A DNA stretch of 43,883 nucleotides, taken from the NCBI GenBank assembly GCA_025463215.1, contig JAOBWF010000028.1, positions 1-43,883 on the forward strand. The letters run 5' to 3'. A program made the translations under genes and the position numbers. The stretch is from Acidobacteriota bacterium (lineage in GTDB: Bacteria > Acidobacteriota > Vicinamibacteria > Vicinamibacterales > CAVVIG01). The notes beneath the pieces were generated by a model that saw only the letters and a list, made by a program, of their open reading frames with translations, did no database searches and was not told the origin of the DNA. Position 1 is the first letter of the stretch, and each line of letters opens with the position of its first letter. This document shows, piece after piece, positions 35,405-43,883 of the stretch.

Positions 35405-38041
35405 ATGCATATCGTCCGGGATCTTCGCTACGCATTCCGAGGGCTCGCCCGCTCTCCCTTGTTTACAAGCGTCGCGCTCGTGTCGATCGCCCTCGGCATC
35501 GGGGCGAACACCGCGATCTTCACGCTGGTCGACGAGGTGCTGCTGCGGCGGCTTCCGGTGAGGAACCCGGACCAGCTCGTCCTGTTCAACGGCGCGCGCA
35601 ACCATTACGGCAACAACTCGGGCGGCAACATGCTGTCGTTCCCGATGTACGAGGATTTTCGCGACGATTTCGTCGATCCCCCGAATGCGGCGGCCGGGTC
35701 GCTCGCTCAGGGCACGCCGTTCGACCCGTCGGCGAAGCTCCCGCGCGTCAGCCTGCCGGTCGCCAAGGGGGCACCGGCCCAGAAGATCTTCTCGGGCATG
35801 TTCGCGCGGCGTCCGATCGCGATGAACGTCGGCGTCGACGGTCAGACCGAACGGGTGGCGGGCGAGCTGGTGTCCGGCACCTACTTCCAGGTCCTCGGCG
35901 TCGGCGCCGCAATCGGACGGGTGATCACACCTGAGGACGACAAGCGCGGCGACGGCCCGGTCGCGGTCCTCAGCTACGACTACTGGCGGACACGCTTCGG
36001 CGCCGACCCGCGCGTCATCGGCCAGACGATTACGGTGAACAACAACACGCTCACGATCATCGGGGTCTCGCAGGCCGGCTTCGACGGCGTCGACATCGGC
36101 TACGTCCCCAGTATCCGCGTGCCGGTGCTGATGAAGGCGCAGATGACGCCGAACTGGGACGACGTGGAGAACCGGCGGAGCCGATGGGTGAACGTGTTCG
36201 GCCGGCTCAAACCGGGCGTCACGCTGGAGCAGGCGAAGGCGGCGCTGCAGCCGTACTTCCACGCCGTGCTCGAGCAGGAAGTGCTCGACGCCGCGTTCAG
36301 CGGGACGACGAGCTACACGCGCGAGCAGTTCCTCAAGGGACAGGTCGATCTGCTGCCGGCGGCGCAGGGGCGCTCGCCGATCCGTCAGCAACTGTCCCAG
36401 CCGCTCTGGCTGCTGCTGGGCATCGTCGGCGGCGTGCTGTTGATCGCGTGCGCCAACGTCGCAAGCCTCCTGATCGCGCGCGCGACGGCGCGGCAGAAGG
36501 AGATCGCCGTCCGGCTGGCACTCGGCGCCGGCCGCGGGCGCATCGTCGGGCAGCTGCTGGTCGAGAGCGTGCTGCTCGCGGCGATCGGCGGTCTCCTCGG
36601 CCTCGTCATCGCATCGTGGACGACGAGGTTTCTGCTCGGGTTCCTGCCGCTGTCGGATACGCCGCACGTCATCTCCGGCTCAATCGACAACCGGGTCCTG
36701 CTGTTCAACTTCGCGTTGTCGCTGCTGACCGGTCTCGTGTTCGGTCTGGTGCCGGCGCTGCGATCGACGAAGCCGAACCTCGCGCCGACATTGAAGGATC
36801 AGGTCGGAGCCGTCGTGGGAGGCGGCGGCGGCGTCCGCCTGCGCAAGGGATTGGTCGTCGCGCAGGTGATGGTGTCGGTGCTGCTATTGATCAGCGCCGG
36901 GCTGTTCATTCGCAGTCTCCGGAATCTGCGGACGCTCGATCTCGGCCTGAAGACCGAGAACCTGATCGCGTTCAACCTCGCGCCGACGCTGAGCGGCTAC
37001 ACGCCGCTCCGGACCAAACAGTTCGACAGGCAGGTACTGGATCGCGTGAGCGCGCTGCCGGGCGTCAGCGGCATGGCGTTGGCGCAGATGGGGCTGCTCG
37101 AAGGCAACGAGTGGGACAGCTCGATGTCGGTCGAAGGGTACGAGCCAAAGCCGGGCGAGAGCATGAACCCCTACTGCAACGCGGTCAGTCCCGGCTACTT
37201 CAGGACGATGGGAATTCCGCTGATCGCGGGACGCGACTTCGACGAGCGCGACGCGCGCTTCGAAGCCGGGGATCCGAAGGCGCAGCTGCCGTCCTACAAG
37301 GTGGCGATCGTCAACGAGAGCTACGCGACCCATTATTTCGGCAGCCGCAGCGCGATCGGACGCCACATCGGCTTCGGCATGAACCCGGGGACGAAGACGC
37401 CGATCGAGATCATCGGCGTCGTCAAGGACTCGAAATACACCGGCGTTCGCGACGACATCCCGCGGCAGGTGTTCTTCGCGTTCATGGAGAACGACACGGT
37501 CGGCGGCGCGGTGATGTACGTCCGCACCACGAGCCAGCCGGACGCAGCGTTCGGCGCGATCCGCCAGGTCGTGCATCAGCTCGACAGCAACATCCCGATT
37601 TACAACCTGCGCACACTCGACCACCAGATCGATCAGTCGCTGCTGAACGATCGGTTGATTGCGACGCTGTCGACCGCGTTCGGCGTGCTGGCGACGCTGC
37701 TGGCCGTGATCGGCCTCTACGGGGTGATGGCGTACACGGTGGCGCGGCGGACGCGGGAGATTGGCGTCCGGATGGCGCTCGGCGCGGTGCCGGCCGACGT
37801 CATCTGGCTGGTGATGCGCGAAGTGCTCATCCTGGTCGGATCGGGGCTGGCGCTCGGCCTCGTCGCGTCGTGGGGGCTGGGCCGTTACGTCGGCAGCCAG
37901 TTGTACGGCGTCACCGGCAGCGATCCGGTGACGATCGCCGGCGCCTGCGTGCTGCTGTCGGTCGTCGCGGCGCTCGCCGGCTATATCCCGGCCCGCCGGG
38001 CCACCCGGGTCAATCCGGTCCTCGCCTTACGCTACGAATAG
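35405..38041 (+). CDS. ADOP-family ABC transporter permease (duplicated FtsX type)
   Basis: This 878-residue protein has two tandem MacB/FtsX units, each a periplasmic MacB_PCD domain with FtsX membrane helices. The N-terminus MHIVRDLRYAFRGLARSP is followed by helix FTSVALVSIALGIGANTAIF, three helices at about 337-445 (GGVLLIACANVASLLIARA), a second start RKGLVVAQVMVSVLLLI near 482 and the final three helices ending in PARRATRVNPVLALRYE. This is the acidobacterial duplicated orphan permease form. As the name implies, no ATPase gene is adjacent. Its function, perhaps peptide or antimicrobial export or mechanotransmission, is not established. The 73-base gap to the divergent peptidase gene shows no clear promoter. 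Confidence 0.93.
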   Translation: MHIVRDLRYAFRGLARSPLFTSVALVSIALGIGANTAIFTLVDEVLLRRLPVRNPDQLVLFNGARNHYGNNSGGNMLSFPMYEDFRDDFVDPPNAAAGSLAQGTPFDPSAKLPRVSLPVAKGAPAQKIFSGMFARRPIAMNVGVDGQTERVAGELVSGTYFQVLGVGAAIGRVITPEDDKRGDGPVAVLSYDYWRTRFGADPRVIGQTITVNNNTLTIIGVSQAGFDGVDIGYVPSIRVPVLMKAQMTPNWDDVENRRSRWVNVFGRLKPGVTLEQAKAALQPYFHAVLEQEVLDAAFSGTTSYTREQFLKGQVDLLPAAQGRSPIRQQLSQPLWLLLGIVGGVLLIACANVASLLIARATARQKEIAVRLALGAGRGRIVGQLLVESVLLAAIGGLLGLVIASWTTRFLLGFLPLSDTPHVISGSIDNRVLLFNFALSLLTGLVFGLVPALRSTKPNLAPTLKDQVGAVVGGGGGVRLRKGLVVAQVMVSVLLLISAGLFIRSLRNLRTLDLGLKTENLIAFNLAPTLSGYTPLRTKQFDRQVLDRVSALPGVSGMALAQMGLLEGNEWDSSMSVEGYEPKPGESMNPYCNAVSPGYFRTMGIPLIAGRDFDERDARFEAGDPKAQLPSYKVAIVNESYATHYFGSRSAIGRHIGFGMNPGTKTPIEIIGVVKDSKYTGVRDDIPRQVFFAFMENDTVGGAVMYVRTTSQPDAAFGAIRQVVHQLDSNIPIYNLRTLDHQIDQSLLNDRLIATLSTAFGVLATLLAVIGLYGVMAYTVARRTREIGVRMALGAVPADVIWLVMREVLILVGSGLALGLVASWGLGRYVGSQLYGVTGSDPVTIAGACVLLSVVAALAGYIPARRATRVNPVLALRYE

Positions 38042-38083
38042 GGAACGATCCGGCCCGCATCCCCGTATCTCCCTGCGGGGGCC

Positions 38084-38695
38084 GTGACGCATTCCCGCTA
38101 CCTCTTTCGATGGCTGCAGGCGGCCTGCCTGAGCCTGAGCCATGCGCTCGGCGCGGCCGAGTCGCCGTGGGAGCGGGTCCCGATGGACGTCCCGGCAACG
38201 GCGTTCGGACCCGGCTCGCGGTGTCAGTTTTCCGATTACTTCAAAGGCGAGAGCCGCGTCCGGGTCACGTCGATCGACGAGATCGTCGACTGGCTGGGGA
38301 CGTGCGAGTACGTGACAGACGCCGACCAGTTCCACGAGCCCGACGTGTGGCAGCCACCGTGCGCCTTCGAGGGGCGGCAGCGCGGCGACTGCGAGGACTT
38401 CGCGCTGTGGGCGTGGCGAAAGCTGGCCGAGATCGGCGTCGATGCGGAGTTCTACGTCGGCCGCGTCAATTGCGGCGGCGAACCGGCGGCCGCGCGGCAG
38501 CATGCATGGGTGGTTTACCGCGGGAGCCGCGAAGACATCCTGTTCGAGCCGGCGGCGCGCGACCCGGAGCAGATGATGCGGCCGTTGTCGGCGGTGAAGG
38601 GGGACTACGTTCCGCACTTCGCGATTGACCGTCGCTTCGTCACGTCGGCGTTCGTCGGCTGCCTGAGCGACTGCCGCGAGTCCGCTGTCACGTAA
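38084..38695 (+). CDS. Transglutaminase-like cysteine-protease-fold protein
   Basis: This 203-residue protein starts at GTG 38084 and has a weakly hydrophobic N-terminus (LFRWLQAACLSLSHALGAA) that may be a signal peptide. A catalytic triad of the transglutaminase-like type is visible: Cys103 in QRGDCEDFALWAWRKL, His140 in RQHAWVVY and Glu155 in ILFEPAA. The GDCEDFA motif is like bacterial transglutaminase-like cysteine peptidases. The substrate is unknown. It follows the ADOP permease by 42 bases on the same strand and is probably cotranscribed. REP-like hairpins follow it. Confidence 0.7.
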   Translation: MTHSRYLFRWLQAACLSLSHALGAAESPWERVPMDVPATAFGPGSRCQFSDYFKGESRVRVTSIDEIVDWLGTCEYVTDADQFHEPDVWQPPCAFEGRQRGDCEDFALWAWRKLAEIGVDAEFYVGRVNCGGEPAAARQHAWVVYRGSREDILFEPAARDPEQMMRPLSAVKGDYVPHFAIDRRFVTSAFVGCLSDCRESAVT

Positions 38696-38730
38696 CCACC
38701 CCGCACGTCCGACAGCGCATTGTACGACTT

Positions 38731-38779
38731 GGTAACGCAGCCCATCGGGGCTGCCATCCGGGCAGGGCTCCAGCCCTGC
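38731..38779. repeat. Two REP-like hairpins after the transglutaminase-like gene
   Basis: The first stem GCAGCCC/GGGCTGC (38737-38754) is preceded by GGTAAC, in the same place as GTAGC in the copies at 5441 and 30383. Its stem differs from them by paired changes. The second stem GCAGGGCT/AGCCCTGC with loop CC (38762-38779) follows at once. Lying between convergent genes, they could also help end transcription, but there is no T-run. Confidence 0.6.
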
Positions 38780-38801
38780 GCTGCACGGTCTGCGCACCGC
38801 G

Positions 38802-40973
38802 CTAGCGTTCGTAGACGGCGAGCTCGTGGATCGACCAGAACCATCGCCGCGTCCGGCCGGTCTGCCGGATCGTCAATGTGCTCGTGCGGTTCGGCGGGAA
38901 ATCGATCACGATCGCCGGCCGCGGTCCGCCGCTCGCCAGCGCCTGGCCGTATGGGACGAGCATCGCCCCCTGATACAGGACCGACGTCGTGCCGTCCGAG
39001 GCCGCGCTTTCAACCGTCAGCTGACGCGGGTAGTCGCCGAAACTGCGCGCGGCGGTCTGCAGTTCGATCCGCGACAGGTTGCGCGGCCGATCGAATTGCA
39101 TCCGGATCCATTCGTCGCCGCTCTGCGGCCGTCCGGTCAGCCATCGCGTGTCGCTGTCGCCGTCGAACGCCATCGCCAGACGATCGACCGCGTCTGATGC
39201 CGTCGCGCGGAACGCTCCCGCGCCGACACGCTTACCCTCGGGCGCCGCACTCACGGCGGCGACCGCGTCTGGCGCGCTCAGTTCGAAGGCTGCCACGTCA
39301 TCGGAGTGGAATCGCTCCAGCGCGAGCTGCGAATGCGCGCGAATGGCGGCCGCGGTATCGGCGCCAACGGCGGGGTCGGCGTAATCGCGCGGATGCACGA
39401 GGATATAACGCACACCGATCGCCTGCAGCAGGCCGATCGCGTCGCCGATCGCATCGAGATCGTTCAGCGGCGAGGAGGCGCCGCCGAGAAATTCCTGCAG
39501 CGCGGAATTGTAGCCGCTGTAGCCGTTCACGATGGGATGACGATGGACCAGCGTCGCGTATTGATAGGTGAGCGTGGGCGCGATCGACCACTCGAGGATC
39601 GGCAGCTCGATCGCGCCGCCCGGCGGCTGTTGCGCCAGCCAGCGATAGGCTGATCGGTCGGCGGCGCGGCCGCGGGGGTCGAAGGCCGCCATCGGCAGCG
39701 GCGCCGCCCAGCCCTCGGCAATCACCGCGGCGGCGAGGATCGCGACGGTCGCCAGCCGGCGGCCGCGGGAGACGCCGGCGAGCACGCGTGCGATGCCGAC
39801 GCCGGCGAGGACGCAGAGCGCCATCAGCACGACGACTCCCAGACGGGCCGGCACGCGCAGCCCGTCCATCCCGGGAACGATCCGCGCCAGCCACATGTAC
39901 GGACCGAACGGCAGGACGCGATGGCCCCATGCCGATGGCTCCGGGCCGAGCGACAGCACCAATGCGGTCGCCGCAAGCCCGCCGTACAGGAGCGAGACCC
40001 GGCGGCGGGCCTTGCCCGGCCACAGTGCCGCCGCCGCGGCCAGCAGCGCCACGAGACCGGGGAACAGCTGACGTTCCGGTGCAACGTCGCCATGCAGCCA
40101 TCCCGCCCAGAGCCTGACCGTCGCCGGCGCCGACACATACGAGCGGACATCCGCGCTGAACATCGTCACGTCTTCGTACGCCCTGACGAATCCGTACTGG
40201 CGCCTCACCGACACGTACGCAACCGCGACCGCTGCGACCGACGCGAGGATGATCGCGCCGGCCGGCGCGAGGCCGGCGAGCGCGCGCAGGCGATCGGTGC
40301 GCGGCCGCGAACGGTCCATCAGCTCGTAGACGACGACGAACGCCGCGGCGATTGCGAGATAAAAGAGGAAGTAGCCGTTCGACCAGGCCTCGCACGTGAA
40401 TGCCACCACGAACAGGGCAAGCGCCGATCGTGAACGGCGCGCGAAGTAGCGATGGAGCCCCCAGAGCGCGATCGGCATCCATCCCCAGGCGAGCACCTGG
40501 AGATGCGAGACATGGAGCGCCCGCAGCGGCGTAAACGCGAACGCCGCGCCGGCCAGGAATGCGGCGTCGCGACGCGCCGTCAACTCGCGGACGAGCAGGT
40601 ACATGCCCGATCCCGCGAGCACGTAGGTGAGCAAGAAGGCGATGTTGTAGGCGAGGATCGGACTGCCGCCGAGCCAGATGATCGGCGACGTGAAGATCGC
40701 GATCCCCACCAGATGCTCCGCGAACGCGAGCGTGTGGCGGCTCGGAAACAGGATGGGCGCGTCCCACAGGCCGGTGAGTCCATGCCGCAACCGGTCGGCG
40801 TCCCACCCGAGGATCCATGACATCAGCAGCGGATCGCCCAGATCCGCCGGCAGCGCGCGGCCGGCGTGAAGCACGAGCGGATACGTCGCGATGGCCGTCA
40901 AGCAGGCGAACGCCAGCACGACGAGCGCGGCTTCGCGCCAGGGGCGCGCAGCCGTCGGGGCTCCGATGATCAT
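38802..40973 (-). CDS. Polytopic membrane protein with C-terminal discoidin-like domain
   Basis: This 723-residue protein has about ten to twelve membrane helices in residues 15-425, with an early extracytoplasmic loop LPADLGDPLLMSWILGW that carries an acidic pair as in GT-C glycosyltransferases. A soluble region (about 430-570) follows, then an F5/8-type C (discoidin-like) domain (about 590-723) with DGDSDTRWLTGRPQSGDEWIRMQF and a final SIHELAVYE strand. It may be a lipid-linked-sugar glycosyltransferase or a YfhO-like protein with a carbohydrate-binding tail; activity is inferred only. It diverges from the next membrane-protein gene over 39 bases. Confidence 0.78.
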   Translation of the reverse strand: MIIGAPTAARPWREAALVVLAFACLTAIATYPLVLHAGRALPADLGDPLLMSWILGWDADRLRHGLTGLWDAPILFPSRHTLAFAEHLVGIAIFTSPIIWLGGSPILAYNIAFLLTYVLAGSGMYLLVRELTARRDAAFLAGAAFAFTPLRALHVSHLQVLAWGWMPIALWGLHRYFARRSRSALALFVVAFTCEAWSNGYFLFYLAIAAAFVVVYELMDRSRPRTDRLRALAGLAPAGAIILASVAAVAVAYVSVRRQYGFVRAYEDVTMFSADVRSYVSAPATVRLWAGWLHGDVAPERQLFPGLVALLAAAAALWPGKARRRVSLLYGGLAATALVLSLGPEPSAWGHRVLPFGPYMWLARIVPGMDGLRVPARLGVVVLMALCVLAGVGIARVLAGVSRGRRLATVAILAAAVIAEGWAAPLPMAAFDPRGRAADRSAYRWLAQQPPGGAIELPILEWSIAPTLTYQYATLVHRHPIVNGYSGYNSALQEFLGGASSPLNDLDAIGDAIGLLQAIGVRYILVHPRDYADPAVGADTAAAIRAHSQLALERFHSDDVAAFELSAPDAVAAVSAAPEGKRVGAGAFRATASDAVDRLAMAFDGDSDTRWLTGRPQSGDEWIRMQFDRPRNLSRIELQTAARSFGDYPRQLTVESAASDGTTSVLYQGAMLVPYGQALASGGPRPAIVIDFPPNRTSTLTIRQTGRTRRWFWSIHELAVYER

Positions 40974-41012
40974 CTGGTCGTCATCCTGAGGTAACGTGCA
41001 TTATCCCGCTGA

Positions 41013-42386
41013 ATGACGAGCCGCCACCCATGGGCCATCGTGTCGATCGTGATCGCCGCTCTCGCGCTGTGGATGGGGCTCGGCACGCTGCACGATCACG
41101 GTCACGCTGACGCGCTGCTGCCGGTCCTCATCAGCACGCAGCGATGGACACCGTTCTATTGGGGACAGGATCGCTTCGGCATGCTGGTTCCGCTGCTGGC
41201 GATGCCGATCCGTCACCCGCTGGCGAACCTGCTGGCGCAAGGGTGGCTGATGACCGCGGCGGCACTGCTCGCGCCGTTCGCGGTCGCCCGATTCCTCACC
41301 GGACGCAGCGGCCAATGGGCCGCGATTGGCGCCGGCACGAACCTGCTGTTCCTGCTGATCACGCCGGCGGTCGTGCAGTTCGACTGGTTGGTGGCGCAGC
41401 CGTACGGCTTGTCGATCTCGGTGGGGTTCGCCGCGCTGATCGTCGCCGAGCGTCGCGGCCGGCTGTGGGCGATTGTCGCCGGCGTCCTCCTCGCAGTGGC
41501 ATGCTGGATCAACATCGGCGTTGTCGTCATGCTCGGGATCGCGACGGTCTTGCAGGCATCGAGGCCGCTGCGCCTGCTCGCGCTCGAGGCGGCAGCCGCG
41601 GCGTTCGCATTTGCGCTGGCGCGATACGCGGCCACCGCGCATACCGCCACGGCGACGATTGCGCCGGCGCAGTGGATCAACGGGTGGACGCGGCTGTTCG
41701 AGAACTCCTCCGCCGTCATTGCGAGTCCCGCGCTGGCGGCGCTGGTGGCGCTGGCCACGGCGGTCGCGATCGGCCGGTTGTGGGAGCGCGGCGGCTGGAT
41801 GCTGTGGCGGCCGGCGACGATCGCGCTGGCGGTGGCGATCGGCACCTGGCTCGTCACGGGCACATCGCTCTGGGTCGGCATGAACGGTTACGTGTTCCGC
41901 TATATGTATCCAGCGCTGATGCTCGCGGCGGTCGCCGTCGGCATCGTTCTCGCGGCGCCGTTCGCCGGTCAGGCGCAGGCGCTGGCAGTCGTCACGCTGA
42001 CCGCGCTGACGGCGGTGACGTGCTCGCGCTATGGCACGCCGTCGATCGCCCGTGTCGCGCGCGGCATCGACGATCGGTTCGGCGTGCTGACCCCGGCGGT
42101 CCTGCGGAGCGGCGCCACCGTGATTGCCGGCGACTACTGGCGGGTGTGGCCGGCGGTGTTTCACGCGAACCTGACGCTCGCTCGGTCGCGTGCGCACGCG
42201 CGTATCTTCGGGCTCGCCTACCGGTCGGAGGACAGTGATGTTTTGTGGAAGGTCGCCGGGCGCCGCGTGCTGATTGCGACGCCGGCCGGCGACGCGGCAG
42301 TTGGCGCGATCGCAGACGAGCACGGGATCGCCGTCACGCCGCTGGAACATCTGCCGACGATCGACCTGTATTCCGGCGTGCCGTAG
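41013..42386 (+). CDS. Polytopic membrane protein of unknown function
   Basis: This 457-residue protein has about nine to ten hydrophobic helices up to residue 340 and a soluble C-terminal part of about 115 residues ending PTIDLYSGVP. The first extracytoplasmic loop (DRFGMLVPLLAMP) resembles loops of GT-C-type membrane proteins, but I cannot name a family. It is divergent from the discoidin-tailed membrane protein, which has a similar plan, so the pair may act in the same surface-glycan pathway; that is inference. No clear ribosome-binding site is seen before the ATG. Confidence 0.7.
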   Translation: MTSRHPWAIVSIVIAALALWMGLGTLHDHGHADALLPVLISTQRWTPFYWGQDRFGMLVPLLAMPIRHPLANLLAQGWLMTAAALLAPFAVARFLTGRSGQWAAIGAGTNLLFLLITPAVVQFDWLVAQPYGLSISVGFAALIVAERRGRLWAIVAGVLLAVACWINIGVVVMLGIATVLQASRPLRLLALEAAAAAFAFALARYAATAHTATATIAPAQWINGWTRLFENSSAVIASPALAALVALATAVAIGRLWERGGWMLWRPATIALAVAIGTWLVTGTSLWVGMNGYVFRYMYPALMLAAVAVGIVLAAPFAGQAQALAVVTLTALTAVTCSRYGTPSIARVARGIDDRFGVLTPAVLRSGATVIAGDYWRVWPAVFHANLTLARSRAHARIFGLAYRSEDSDVLWKVAGRRVLIATPAGDAAVGAIADEHGIAVTPLEHLPTIDLYSGVP

Positions 42387-42392
42387 GGTACC

Positions 42393-43547
42393 ATGGCCGC
42401 CGTGCGCACGATGAAGAAGGAACCGCGGCGAGCGCAAAGACCGCAGAGACACATCGCTCGGCGTGTTCCGCGGTCTGTGCGATTTCTTCTGATCGTGATC
42501 GCTGCCGTGTTGTGGCCCCGCGCCGCGGCGGCGCACCCGGTGCCGTTCAGCTATCTCGACCTCCGTCTGCAGCCGGACGTGATCGAAGGCACGCTGGTCG
42601 CGCACATCTTCGACTTGGCGCATGACCTGAAGATCGAACCGGCGGAGCGGCTGCTGGATCCGGCGGTCGCGTCGCAGCAATCGGCGGCGATCGCCCGTCT
42701 GCTGGGTGGACGGCTGGCGGTGACGGCAAACGGCGTCACCCTCATCCCGCAGTGGTCGTACGCGCAGGTCGTCGCCGACAGGCAATCGCTGAAGCTGGCG
42801 GTCCGCTATCGGATGGCCGGGCGCGCCGCCACCGTCGCCGTGACCGCGACCATGTTTCCCTACGACCCGCAGCACCAGACCTTCCTCAACCTCTACGAGG
42901 AGTCGGCGCTGACGCAGGCCATCCTCGACGGCGGCCGCACCAGCTTCGAGTACTTCGCCGGCACGCGGCAAGGCGCCTTCGCCGTGGTGAAGAAGTTTCT
43001 GCCCGCCGGGATTCATCACATCCTGATCGGGCCGGACCATCTGCTGTTTCTCGTCGGCCTGCTGCTGCTCGGCGGCTCGATCCGGCAGCTCGCGGTAATC
43101 GTGACGTCGTTCACGGTCGCGCACAGCATCACCCTCTCGCTCGCGGCGCTCAACGTCGTCAGCCCCCCGGCGCGGATCATCGAGCCGGCGATCGCGCTCA
43201 GCATCGTCTACGTCGGCGCCGACAACCTGCTGATCCGCGACGGCCGCGACGTCCGCGCCTGGATTGCGTTCGCCTTCGGCTTCATTCATGGCTTCGGCTT
43301 CGCGAACGTGCTGCGCGAGATGGACTTGCCGGCGCGCGCGCTGGGGTGGTCGCTCTTCTCCTTCAACGTCGGCGTCGAAATCGGCCAGCTGCTCGTCGTC
43401 GCTGCGGTGGCGACGGCGCTCGCGGCGCTGCGCGCGAGAAGCGAGGCCGCCGGGCGGCAGCTGGCGTTCGCCGGATCGATCGTCGTCATGGCGGCCGGCG
43501 CGTTCTGGTTCATTCAACGTGTGTTCTTTCCAGGAGGAATTTCATGA
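42393..43547 (+). CDS. HupE/UreJ-family membrane protein
   Basis: The protein has up to 384 residues: a signal peptide (RFLLIVIAAVLWPRAAAAHP), an extracytoplasmic domain of about 150 residues, then six membrane helices with the family's metal-linked motifs HHILIGPDH (208-216), FTVAHS (240-245) and GFIHGFGFA (296-304). HupE/UreJ proteins are linked to nickel or cobalt handling, but no hydrogenase or urease gene is near, so the metal is unknown. The start is unsure: ATG 42393, ATG 42411 or GTG 42477. The last would begin exactly at the signal peptide and exclude a stretch encoded by an inverted repeat. Its stop overlaps the start of the metallo-hydrolase gene. Confidence 0.85.
   Translation: MAAVRTMKKEPRRAQRPQRHIARRVPRSVRFLLIVIAAVLWPRAAAAHPVPFSYLDLRLQPDVIEGTLVAHIFDLAHDLKIEPAERLLDPAVASQQSAAIARLLGGRLAVTANGVTLIPQWSYAQVVADRQSLKLAVRYRMAGRAATVAVTATMFPYDPQHQTFLNLYEESALTQAILDGGRTSFEYFAGTRQGAFAVVKKFLPAGIHHILIGPDHLLFLVGLLLLGGSIRQLAVIVTSFTVAHSITLSLAALNVVSPPARIIEPAIALSIVYVGADNLLIRDGRDVRAWIAFAFGFIHGFGFANVLREMDLPARALGWSLFSFNVGVEIGQLLVVAAVATALAALRARSEAAGRQLAFAGSIVVMAAGAFWFIQRVFFPGGIS
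42432..42481. repeat. Imperfect inverted repeat at the HupE-like 5' end
   Basis: The arms 42432-42452 and 42463-42481 pair at about 16 of 20 positions around a 10-base loop, with GACCGC / GCGGTC as core. It resembles the CGCAGAGAC-type hairpins common in bacterial intergenic DNA. If translation starts at ATG 42393 or 42411, it is translated as a basic, Arg/Gln-rich segment before the signal peptide. Confidence 0.5.
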
Positions 43548-43883
43548 GACGAGGCATCGTGTTGGGAGTGCTGCTGGCCCTCGGCGGGCTGGTTGCGGTA
43601 CGGGCGCAGCCGCCGGCGGCGGACGCCCCGAAGGTCGTCGACGTGGAAAAAGTGAAGGACAACCTCTACGTGCTGCGCGGCGGCGGCGGCAATACCGCGG
43701 TGTTCCTCACGGCCGACGGGGTCGTCGTCGTCGACGCGAAGAATCCGGGCTGGGGGACGCCGATCCTGAACAAGATCAAGGAGCTGACGCCCAAGCCGGT
43801 GACGATGCTGATCAACACGCATACGCACGGCGACCATGTGAGCGGCAACGTCGAGTTCCCGGCGACGATCGACTTCGTCGCGC
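43544..43883 (+). CDS. Metallo-beta-lactamase-fold hydrolase, N-terminal part (cut by right edge)
   Basis: The first 113 residues are present. There is a signal peptide (IVLGVLLALGGLVAVRAQ), then the MBL fold start (DNLYVLRGGGGNTAVFLT, GVVVVDAKNPGWG) and the zinc-binding HTHGDH at 93-98. This motif includes the three His and one Asp expected at the dinuclear site. An ideal ribosome-binding site (AGGAGG, 43532-43537) lies 6 bases before the ATG, and the ATG overlaps the HupE-like stop. The secreted location and substrate are open; a periplasmic glyoxalase-, quinoprotein- or beta-lactamase-related activity is possible. Confidence 0.9.
   Translation, partial: MRRGIVLGVLLALGGLVAVRAQPPAADAPKVVDVEKVKDNLYVLRGGGGNTAVFLTADGVVVVDAKNPGWGTPILNKIKELTPKPVTMLINTHTHGDHVSGNVEFPATIDFVA

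Noticed and set aside
35363-36667. A 434-codon minus-strand frame opposite the ADOP permease
   Set aside because: It is antisense shadow with low-complexity product; the plus-strand permease is unmistakable.
41001-43517. An 838-codon open frame on the minus strand opposite the membrane-protein and HupE-like genes
   Set aside because: Both sense genes have clear membrane helices and motifs; the antisense product is a low-complexity Arg/Asp/His/Gln-rich string.

Overview
The window is G+C-rich bacterial chromosome, roughly two thirds G+C by eye, with densely packed genes that often overlap by 4 bases (ATGA or GTGA). Gene content points to the Acidobacteriota, probably a Vicinamibacteria-type soil lineage. 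The clues are an orphan ADOP-type duplicated ABC permease, a TonB-type barrel with an N-terminal carboxypeptidase-regulatory-like domain, a Tat-exported sulfatase, an M28 peptidase, a discoidin-tailed membrane protein and an ECF41 sigma factor. The phylum is inferred from gene content only; there is no rRNA gene in the window.

Layout. 1-7 kb (minus strand): a housekeeping run of tRNA(CAU), tilS, ftsH, folP, cdaA, ybbR/cdaR and glmM (cut by the left edge), including the classic c-di-AMP module. 7-9.8 kb (minus): a deoxyhypusine-synthase-like gene, queA and a GNAT acetyltransferase. 9.8-10.1 kb: an A+T-rich intergenic island. 10.1-12.2 kb (plus): a thioredoxin-reductase-like flavoprotein and an AI-2E-family membrane protein. 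12.2-16.4 kb (minus): a methyltransferase, a DUF885-like metallopeptidase, a sulfatase and a stand-alone LigD-type polymerase. 16.4-22 kb (minus): an unknown conserved gene, fabH, ruvB, ruvA, ruvC, yebC and a methyltransferase. 22-23.2 kb (plus): a kynureninase-like PLP enzyme. 23.3-25.5 kb (minus): an ECF41 operon (small membrane protein, atypical SDR epimerase, sigma factor) with a near-perfect ECF41 promoter almost touching its first start codon. 25.5-29.4 kb (minus): a two-component system, a secreted nuclease and a membrane protein. 29.5-33 kb (plus): a secreted-protein gene split by an in-frame TAG, then a TonB-type barrel. 33-35.3 kb (minus): OmpA-like and M28 peptidase genes. 35.4-38.7 kb (plus): the ADOP permease and a transglutaminase-like protein. 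38.8-43.9 kb: two divergent polytopic membrane proteins, a HupE/UreJ-like protein and a metallo-beta-lactamase-fold enzyme cut by the right edge.

Functional themes are c-di-AMP and cell-wall precursor synthesis, tRNA modification, recombination and repair, secreted hydrolases and envelope sensing. The most interesting non-gene signals are: (1) the ECF41 promoter, which predicts a leaderless autoregulated operon; (2) families of short tandem 7- or 8-mers, several arranged as inverted arms and repeatedly overlapping stop codons; (3) REP-like hairpins whose stems differ by compensatory changes; (4) the amber-interrupted secreted-protein gene; (5) the A+T-rich island upstream of the flavoprotein, with a strong Shine-Dalgarno followed by a start-stop codon pair.
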